From Pectobacterium wasabiae CFBP 3304 (GTDB lineage: Bacteria > Pseudomonadota > Gammaproteobacteria > Enterobacterales > Enterobacteriaceae), in contig NZ_CP015750.1 in the NCBI RefSeq assembly GCF_001742185.1, forward strand, positions 1,302,001-1,366,000: 64,000 bases of DNA, written 5' to 3'. Every line of letters begins with the position of its first letter. The stretch's first letter is position 1. The notes under the pieces were generated by a model. It was not told the origin of the DNA, did not search any database, and saw only the letters and a list, made by a program, of their open reading frames with translations. Both the position numbers and the translations under genes were made by a program. This document shows, piece by piece, positions 57,762-64,000 of this stretch.

Positions 57762-59014
57762 ACTCCTTTAGTATCAATGACCCACTGCTGTTTCACATCT
57801 TCTGGGCTGATCGCTTTAAACTGACGATGATCGACCAGCATCACTAGCACATCGGCTTCTTTTAATGCGCTGAGGGTATCGACCAGTTTTACCTGCCCAG
57901 CCAGCGTGGACGGCAGGTGTTTGACATTCGGTTCGACGACTAACGTCACGCCAGTATTCCATTGTGCAATCATCGACGTAATCCCCACCGCAGGGCTTTC
58001 GCGCAAATCGTCAATATCGGGCTTAAACGCTAATCCAAAACAGGCCACCGTGACCTCGCTAGCGCGCTTATCCGTTTGCACCAGATAATCCGCCACGGCC
58101 GCTTTCACGCGATCGACCACCCAAAGCGGCTTACCATCGTTAACCAGCCTGGCAGTGTGAATCAGCCGCGCCTGCTGCGGATTTTGCGCCACGATAAACC
58201 AAGGATCGACTGCAATGCAGTGCCCGCCAACGCCAGGACCGGGTTGCAGGATATTGACGCGAGGATGGCGGTTTGCCAATCGGATAAGTTCCCATACGTT
58301 AATGTTTTGTTCGGCACAAATCAGCGAGAGCTCATTGGCGAAAGCGATGTTAACGTCGCGGAAGCTGTTTTCAGTCAGCTTACACATTTCAGCGGTGCGG
58401 GAGTTAGTAACCACACACTCACCTTCCAGGAAGATGTTGTACAGTTCGCTGGCGCGGGCAGAGCACACGGGAGTCATACCGCCAATAACGCGATCGTTTT
58501 TAATCAACTCGACCACAACCTGACCGGGTAGCACGCGTTCAGGGCAATAGGCAATATTGATATCCGCCGTTTCTCCAACCTGCTGCGGAAACGTCAAATC
58601 CGTGCGCGTCTCAGCGAGCCACTCGGCCATTTGCTCCGTCGCCCCCACAGGGGAAGTCGATTCCAGGATCACCAGATCGCCTTTCTTCAGAACAGGGGCG
58701 ATGGACGCTGCCGCGGCCTGAACGTAGGTCAAATCGGGTTCGTGATCGCCTTTGAAAGGCGTAGGAACAGCGATCAGGAAAGCATCGGCTGGAACAGGTT
58801 TTGTCATCGCCTGAAGGTAGCCATTTTCCACCGCGACCTTGACCAAGGTATCCAAATCGGGCTCGACAATATGAATTTCACCGCGGTTAATAGTCTCAAC
58901 CGCCAGTTTGTTCACATCGACACCGATAACTTTTTTCTGACGCGACGCAAAGGCCGCGGCGGTGGGTAAGCCGATGTAGCCTAGACCGATTACGGAAATG
59001 GTAGTAAAGCTCAT
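57752..59014 (-). CDS. wecC: UDP-N-acetyl-D-mannosamine dehydrogenase
   Basis: Oxidises UDP-ManNAc to UDP-ManNAcA with NAD. It has 420 residues, with dinucleotide loop [14 protein letters not shown] at 10-23, the catalytic cysteine in [15 protein letters not shown] near 258-272, and the lysine in [19 protein letters not shown] near 213-231 in the position of the family active-site lysine. It is preceded by a 123-base spacer that is unusual for this tightly packed operon. Confidence 0.95.
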   Translation of the reverse strand: MSFTTISVIGLGYIGLPTAAAFASRQKKVIGVDVNKLAVETINRGEIHIVEPDLDTLVKVAVENGYLQAMTKPVPADAFLIAVPTPFKGDHEPDLTYVQAAAASIAPVLKKGDLVILESTSPVGATEQMAEWLAETRTDLTFPQQVGETADINIAYCPERVLPGQVVVELIKNDRVIGGMTPVCSARASELYNIFLEGECVVTNSRTAEMCKLTENSFRDVNIAFANELSLICAEQNINVWELIRLANRHPRVNILQPGPGVGGHCIAVDPWFIVAQNPQQARLIHTARLVNDGKPLWVVDRVKAAVADYLVQTDKRASEVTVACFGLAFKPDIDDLRESPAVGITSMIAQWNTGVTLVVEPNVKHLPSTLAGQVKLVDTLSALKEADVLVMLVDHRQFKAISPEDVKQQWVIDTKGVWR

Positions 59015-59141
59015 AGTGTCACCATAATTTTTATGTCTGCCGCCGCATGGCGACGTTTAAAATCGCTCCTGGCGATTTTTTATGTCGAGCTATCCCTGCC
59101 CGACACCCTTCGGGTTGCCGTAAAGCGGCGCTAAAAATCAT
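59015..59141 (-). repeat. Hairpin-rich spacer between wecB and wecC
   Basis: The 123-base gap holds two similar hairpins: AAAAATCAT/ATGATTTTT with a five-base loop across the wecB stop (59133-59155), and AAAATCGC/GCGATTTT with a five-base loop (59059-59079). Between them lie ACCC-TTC-GGGT and GCCG-rich complementary stretches. The other wec genes here overlap or nearly touch, so this looks like a small inserted palindromic element. Confidence 0.5.
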
Positions 59142-60262
59142 TTCCTATGATTTTTTAACGCATCAACAATACGTTGACAGGCTTGGCCATCACCAAAAGG
59201 ATTATGGGCGCGGCTCATTGCCTGATACGCCTCTTCATCTGTCAACAGCATAGATGTCGCATCGACAATGCTCGCCACTTCCGTGCCGACCAGTTTGACC
59301 GTCCCCGCTTCCACCGCTTCCGGCCGCTCCGTCGTATCACGCATCACCAAAACAGGAACGCCTAACGACGGCGCTTCTTCCTGAATGCCACCCGAGTCGG
59401 TCAAAATCATGTAGGAACGGTTCATCAAATACACGAAGGGCAGATAGTCCTGCGGTGCAATCAGTATCACATTATTAATGCCGCTCAGGATACGATTCAC
59501 CGGCTCACTAACGTTAGGGTTCAGGTGGACGGGGTACACAATCTGCACTTCAGGGTGTCGCCGGGCGATATCCGCCAGAGCACTACAAATGCGCTCAAAA
59601 CCGCTGCCAAAGCTCTCACGTCGATGCCCGGTAACCAGAATCAGTTTCTTACTGTCGTCCAAAAAGGCATATTTTTCATCGAGGCTGCGGCGTAGCGTAG
59701 CGTCTCCAATAATGCGGTCACGCACCCAAAACAGCGCATCAATCACCGTATTGCCAGTGACAAAAATATGTCGTTCGGACAAGTGTTCACGCAGCAGATT
59801 TTGTCGGGAATTCTCCGTCGGGGCAAAATGGTACATCGCCAGGTGCCCCGTCAGCTTACGGTTGGCTTCTTCCGGCCAGGGAGAATACAGATTACCAGTA
59901 CGCAAACCCGCTTCTACGTGGCCGACCGGAATACGCTGGTAAAAAGCCGCCAGACTGGTTGCCAATGTCGTGGTGGTATCACCATGAACCAACACCAAAT
60001 CCGGTTTGAACTCTGCCATAACGGGTTCAAGCCCCGATAAGATCCGGCAGGATATCTCGCTGAGTCCCTGTCCCGGTCGCATAATATCCAGATCGTAATC
60101 CGGTGTAATATCGAACAAACGCAGCACCTGATCCAGCATCTCCCGATGCTGGGCTGTTACGCAAATTCTCGATTCAAAGGCTCCATCCTGAGCCAAGGCA
60201 TGAACCAGCGGTGCCATTTTAATGGCCTCCGGCCGGGTGCCGAAAACAGTCAACACTTTCAC
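59138..60262 (-). CDS. wecB: UDP-N-acetylglucosamine 2-epimerase
   Basis: Converts UDP-GlcNAc to UDP-ManNAc. It has 374 residues, beginning [20 protein letters not shown] and containing [16 protein letters not shown] near 93-108, [18 protein letters not shown] near 114-131, GHRRESFG near 212-219 and [17 protein letters not shown] near 289-305, all diagnostic. It starts 67 bases after wzzE. Confidence 0.97.
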   Translation of the reverse strand: MKVLTVFGTRPEAIKMAPLVHALAQDGAFESRICVTAQHREMLDQVLRLFDITPDYDLDIMRPGQGLSEISCRILSGLEPVMAEFKPDLVLVHGDTTTTLATSLAAFYQRIPVGHVEAGLRTGNLYSPWPEEANRKLTGHLAMYHFAPTENSRQNLLREHLSERHIFVTGNTVIDALFWVRDRIIGDATLRRSLDEKYAFLDDSKKLILVTGHRRESFGSGFERICSALADIARRHPEVQIVYPVHLNPNVSEPVNRILSGINNVILIAPQDYLPFVYLMNRSYMILTDSGGIQEEAPSLGVPVLVMRDTTERPEAVEAGTVKLVGTEVASIVDATSMLLTDEEAYQAMSRAHNPFGDGQACQRIVDALKNHRK

Positions 60263-60329
60263 ATTGAATCTCTTTAATCAGGTTAGATGCAGATGCTTGC
60301 CGAGCATCAAACGCAAATCAGCAAGCCAG

Positions 60330-61376
60330 TTAGCGCGGACGGCGGGCCAAGGCAATACCCGCCCCGATGAGCGCGCCAATCGCACCCCACATCACCATCA
60401 GAAATGCCCGACGCGGGCTGTCACGCTTCACCGGCTCTTCCGGCGTTCGCAAATAACGATACGTCTGGAAATTGGGCTCGAGCGTTGGCCCAACGTTCAG
60501 CGTTGCCAACATCGCACGATTTTGATCGTAATCCAGTTCGTAGTGAGGGCCGCTGGTCTGTAACGTCTCCAGTCGGGCTTGGAGCATCGGCCTGCCAAGC
60601 AGGAACATTTCCGATGCGGGGATTTCGTCTACCGGTGTATCCGTTTGACTACGGCTAATACCTTGTTGTTGTGCGATTTTCAGCGCCAGTTCGACGCTGC
60701 GAACTTCACGATCGTAAATCGCTTTCGCTACCGCTTCCTGACGTTTGATCTGCGACTTCATGAAAATAGTTCTGGCGGCCCAAGCCCCTTTAATCTCTTC
60801 ATTCAGATGGTTGGCAGCACGCTGGCTGGCAAAAGCCACATACTGACGGAGTAACGTATTTGCATCCGCAGAGGTTTCCGCCACTAACTTAACGGAATCA
60901 TTGGTTTTTTTCCCATCATCACGCGGCGTAAACTGAATATTGTTGACCAGTTCATCCAGCAAGGCCGCGTCAGCCTTTTCATCACCTTCCAGGCGTTGCT
61001 TGTAGTAGTTGGTCTGCAACCAGAAATCGCGGCGGGTATCATAAGCCGCTAATTGCATGATGAGTTCACCATAAGCATCAGCCGAGATGGGCGGTTGTTC
61101 AGGCTGAAGAGTGGAAAAAGATCGGGCATCAAGGTTACGCAGGAATTGCTGCTGCGAGTAATACCCTCCCAGCATATTGACCGTTGGTTTGTCAGTAATC
61201 GCTGTCGCACTCCACTCCTGTTTAACGAGATAGGAGTAACCTAATGCTACGATGGCAAAAAGCAGGCCAATCGCTACCGGCCACACTTTCCCACGCCACA
61301 GGTGGCGAAATAAACCACGAATATCCAGTTCGTTATCAATCAACGCATTACCAGTAGACAAGTTCTCTGATTTCAT
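60330..61376 (-). CDS. wzzE: ECA chain-length regulator WzzE
   Basis: Inner-membrane polysaccharide co-polymerase of 348 residues. A first membrane segment (about 32-50) and a last one (about 325-343) bracket a periplasmic domain with a predicted coiled coil near 205-240. The proline-rich PEEPVKRDSPRRAFLMVMWG before the second segment is a Wzz hallmark. It lies between wecA and wecB as in E. coli. Confidence 0.95.
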   Translation of the reverse strand: MKSENLSTGNALIDNELDIRGLFRHLWRGKVWPVAIGLLFAIVALGYSYLVKQEWSATAITDKPTVNMLGGYYSQQQFLRNLDARSFSTLQPEQPPISADAYGELIMQLAAYDTRRDFWLQTNYYKQRLEGDEKADAALLDELVNNIQFTPRDDGKKTNDSVKLVAETSADANTLLRQYVAFASQRAANHLNEEIKGAWAARTIFMKSQIKRQEAVAKAIYDREVRSVELALKIAQQQGISRSQTDTPVDEIPASEMFLLGRPMLQARLETLQTSGPHYELDYDQNRAMLATLNVGPTLEPNFQTYRYLRTPEEPVKRDSPRRAFLMVMWGAIGALIGAGIALARRPR

Positions 61377-61397
61377 TACTTCCCCAAAGTTATTTGG

Positions 61398-62495
61398 TCA
61401 GGATGACTGCTTTTGCTCATCAGAATGCCGCATACGGCGTTTGACTCGCTTGATAAAACGGGCGACCCGCCATGCTCGTTTCAGGCAGTAGCCATATAGT
61501 AGAAATACAAGCAAGAATAATGCCAACATGACCCATTCAGGTATAAAAAAGAAATATTCTCCCAACACACCGATCGCAGCCAACAAGACGGCAGCCAGCG
61601 TAATCAGTACAAATGCCTGATGGGAAGAAAAACCAGCTCGCATCATTAAATGATGAATATGCTGTCGGTCAGGCGAGAACGGACTCATTCCCTTACGCAA
61701 ACGTCGATACATAATGGCGATCATATCGATCAGCGGAATAGCGATAATCCACAATGCAGTAACCGGATTAATCGGATGCTGCGGGCCTTGCGTCGTCTGA
61801 ATCAGGAGCCAGATAGCCGTAAAGCCAATCATCGTGCTACCCGCATCACCCATGAAGACTTTGTAGCGTCGCCCAAACATGCCGAGATTAAGCAGAATAT
61901 AGGGCAACGTCGCCGCGATCATGGCGAAACACCACAATGCCAGATTCGTATGGCCGCTCAGATACAACAAGATCCCCATCGCCCCGAATGAGACGCTGGA
62001 CAATCCACCGAGCAACCCATCAATCCCGTCCACCATGTTGAACGCATTGATCGCAGCCCAAACGGCAAACAGCGTAACCAAATAGCCAAACGGCCCCAAC
62101 CCCATCAGCCATGGGCCGAAAATGTGCCCCAGATTGTGTATCGTCAAGCCAGCAAAGGCCATCATCACCACTGCAACAAACGCCTGCACAACAGCACGAA
62201 TTTTCACGCTGATATCAAAACGATCGTCAAGCATGCCGACAAACACCAGCACACCCGCGCACGGCAGGTAAAGATGGAAGTTGGGGATATATTGATCGGT
62301 AATAAAGTAGGTAAAGCAGATACCCGCATACACGGAAATGCCGCCAACCAGAGGTACAAGACCCCGATGACGTTTACGGTAGTTGGGACGATCGACAAGT
62401 CCTATTTTACCCGCGATGCTGCGAGCAAAAAAAAGAAAGCCCAGAGAAAACAAGAAAATAAATAGTAATTCGGTACTCATAGTGAATAAGTTCAC
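61398..62495 (-). CDS. wecA: Undecaprenyl-phosphate GlcNAc-1-phosphate transferase
   Basis: First enzyme of ECA (and many O-antigen) pathways; transfers GlcNAc-1-P to undecaprenyl phosphate in the inner membrane. It has 365 residues and about eleven membrane segments. GMLDDRFDISVK near 87-98, AINAFNMVDGIDGL near 148-161, VFMGDAGSTMIGF near 213-225 and the HIHH motif SPDRQHIHHLMMRAG near 274-288 carry the catalytic aspartates and histidines. Confidence 0.97.
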   Translation of the reverse strand: MNLFTMSTELLFIFLFSLGFLFFARSIAGKIGLVDRPNYRKRHRGLVPLVGGISVYAGICFTYFITDQYIPNFHLYLPCAGVLVFVGMLDDRFDISVKIRAVVQAFVAVVMMAFAGLTIHNLGHIFGPWLMGLGPFGYLVTLFAVWAAINAFNMVDGIDGLLGGLSSVSFGAMGILLYLSGHTNLALWCFAMIAATLPYILLNLGMFGRRYKVFMGDAGSTMIGFTAIWLLIQTTQGPQHPINPVTALWIIAIPLIDMIAIMYRRLRKGMSPFSPDRQHIHHLMMRAGFSSHQAFVLITLAAVLLAAIGVLGEYFFFIPEWVMLALFLLVFLLYGYCLKRAWRVARFIKRVKRRMRHSDEQKQSS

Positions 62496-62635
62496 CGTTA
62501 ACAGCCGTGCTGTAGCTGTTCAGTATAGACTCGGTTTACGCCTTATATCCTATCGCCCACGTTGATCGCCAGTACAAATTGAAGTGGTAACCGCGCTTTA
62601 TCTGCGGAAAGCACATTCACATCCGATCACTTAGG

Positions 62636-62668
62636 GGATAAAAAAACGCCACGACCCAGCGTGGCGTT
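62636..62668 (-). terminator. Terminator after rho
   Basis: AACGCCACG and CGTGGCGTT pair perfectly around a six-base loop, and the minus strand continues with an unbroken T run (A tract 62638-62646). It separates rho from the wecA operon. The rest of the 406-base gap is the wecA promoter region and an ERIC copy; no gene is visible in it. Confidence 0.85.
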
Positions 62669-62687
62669 CCCCGAGTTATCCGTAATG

Positions 62688-62885
<198 letters not shown>

Positions 62886-62901
62886 AGATGAACGCCCGGA
62901 T

Positions 62902-64000
62902 TTATGAACGTTTCATCATATCGAAGAATTCATCGTTGGTTTTCGTCATCGCCAACTTATTGATGAGGAATTCCATCGCATCGATCTCGCCCATTGGGTG
63001 AATGATTTTGCGTAGAATCCACATTTTCTGCAATTCTTCAGAGGTAGTAAGCAACTCTTCTTTACGCGTACCAGAACGGTTGTAATCAATCGCTGGGAAC
63101 ACGCGTTTTTCTGCGATTTTACGCGCCAGGTGCAGTTCCATATTACCTGTACCTTTAAATTCTTCGTAAATCACTTCGTCCATCTTGGAACCAGTATCAA
63201 CCAGCGCGGTGGCGATGATTGTCAGGCTACCGCCTTCCTCAACGTTACGTGCAGCACCGAAGAAACGCTTCGGACGATGCAGGGCGTTGGCATCCACACC
63301 ACCGGTCAACACTTTGCCCGAGGCCGGAACAACGGTGTTGTAAGCACGCGCCAGACGAGTAATGGAGTCCAGTAGGATGATAACGTCTTTCTTATGTTCA
63401 ACCAGACGCTTCGCTTTTTCGATCACCATTTCAGCGACCTGAACGTGACGGGAAGCCGGTTCGTCAAACGTTGACGCAACCACTTCACCTTTCACCAAAC
63501 GCTGCATCTCGGTCACTTCTTCCGGACGTTCGTCAATCAGCAACACCATCAGCACACAGTCAGGATGGTTGTAAGCAATGCTCTGCGCAATATTCTGCAG
63601 CAGCATGGTTTTACCTGCTTTCGGCGGCGCAACGATCAGGCCACGCTGACCACGGCCAATTGGTGAAGCCAGATCCAGCACACGCGCCGTCAGATCTTCT
63701 GTCGAACCGTTACCACGTTCCATACGCAGACGAGAGTTTGCATGCAGTGGCGTTAAGTTTTCGAACAGGATCTTGTTGCGGGCGTTTTCAGGTCTGTCGT
63801 AGTTAACTTCATTAACTTTCAACAGTGCAAAATAGCGCTCGCCCTCTTTCGGCGGACGAATCTTGCCAGAAATGGTGTCACCAGTGCGGAGATTGAAACG
63901 GCGGATTTGGCTGGGAGAAACGTAGATATCATCGGGGCCTGCGAGGTAGGAGCTGTCTGCGGAGCGGAGAAAGCCGAAGCCATCCTGCAGAATCTCCAGC
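62902..64000 (-). CDS. rho: Transcription termination factor Rho (partial)
   Basis: Hexameric RNA helicase that ends transcription. The frame runs off the right edge: 365 C-terminal residues of the usual 419 are present, starting within the cold-shock-like RNA-binding domain ([15 protein letters not shown]). Visible motifs include the P-loop [24 protein letters not shown], the Q-loop region [10 protein letters not shown] and the R-loop [12 protein letters not shown]. The ATG at 63822 is internal, not the true start. Position beside wecA is as in E. coli. Confidence 0.97.
   Translation of the reverse strand, partial: LEILQDGFGFLRSADSSYLAGPDDIYVSPSQIRRFNLRTGDTISGKIRPPKEGERYFALLKVNEVNYDRPENARNKILFENLTPLHANSRLRMERGNGSTEDLTARVLDLASPIGRGQRGLIVAPPKAGKTMLLQNIAQSIAYNHPDCVLMVLLIDERPEEVTEMQRLVKGEVVASTFDEPASRHVQVAEMVIEKAKRLVEHKKDVIILLDSITRLARAYNTVVPASGKVLTGGVDANALHRPKRFFGAARNVEEGGSLTIIATALVDTGSKMDEVIYEEFKGTGNMELHLARKIAEKRVFPAIDYNRSGTRKEELLTTSEELQKMWILRKIIHPMGEIDAMEFLINKLAMTKTNDEFFDMMKRS

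Overview
The window is a chromosomal segment of a soft-rot enterobacterium, most likely Pectobacterium. Most of it follows the Escherichia coli gene order around the pldA-recQ, uvrD-dapF, cyaA-hemCDXY and tRNA-wec-rho loci, and the proteins match the E. coli families almost end to end. Accessory genes typical of plant-associated Enterobacterales are inserted between these blocks. The organism call rests on protein resemblance and gene order only.

Layout. 1-2.7 kb: divergent glpA (cut by the left edge) and glpT, sharing a CRP/GlpR-type control region. 2.7-9.7 kb: yigL, pldB, rhtB, rhtC, recQ, pldA, yigI. 9.8-14.1 kb: rarD, an AbrB-family membrane protein, corA with a long leader carrying a tiny ORF, and a cyclase-family hydrolase. 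14.2-19.9 kb: the lptM-dapF-yigA-xerC-yigB-uvrD gene string, with a LexA box and an attenuator-like hairpin before uvrD. 19.9-28.7 kb: cyaY, an inserted MFS transporter, cyaA (TTG start, upstream CRP site) and the hemCDXY operon, with an enlarged ERIC repeat between cyaA and hemC.

28.7-47.8 kb is accessory. It starts with an acetyltransferase remnant. A GntR/FCD regulator then faces an array of two MmgE/PrpD proteins, a TauE/SafE exporter and a four-gene amino-acid ABC importer of the Aap type. A TGTATACA palindrome lies before both transcription units. Convergent to it is a six-gene operon: PurB-like lyase, GNAT acetyltransferase, amino-acid ABC importer, M20 deacylase. Its content fits uptake and breakdown of S-(2-succino)cysteine or a related succino adduct. 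An AppA-type phytase, an HcxA-like dehydrogenase and an orphan paralogue of the operon's binding protein follow.

47.9-64 kb: four tRNA genes (Arg, His, Leu, Pro in transcription order), yifK, and the complete minus-strand enterobacterial common antigen cluster wecA-wzzE-wecB-wecC-rffG-wecD-wecE-wzxE-wecF-wzyE-wecG. It lacks rffH and has an unusual hairpin-rich spacer between wecB and wecC. rho, cut by the right edge, lies upstream of wecA, separated by an ERIC copy and a terminator. Four ERIC-related sequences occur in the window; the two long ones carry internal insertions ending in hairpins that keep their shape but change sequence.
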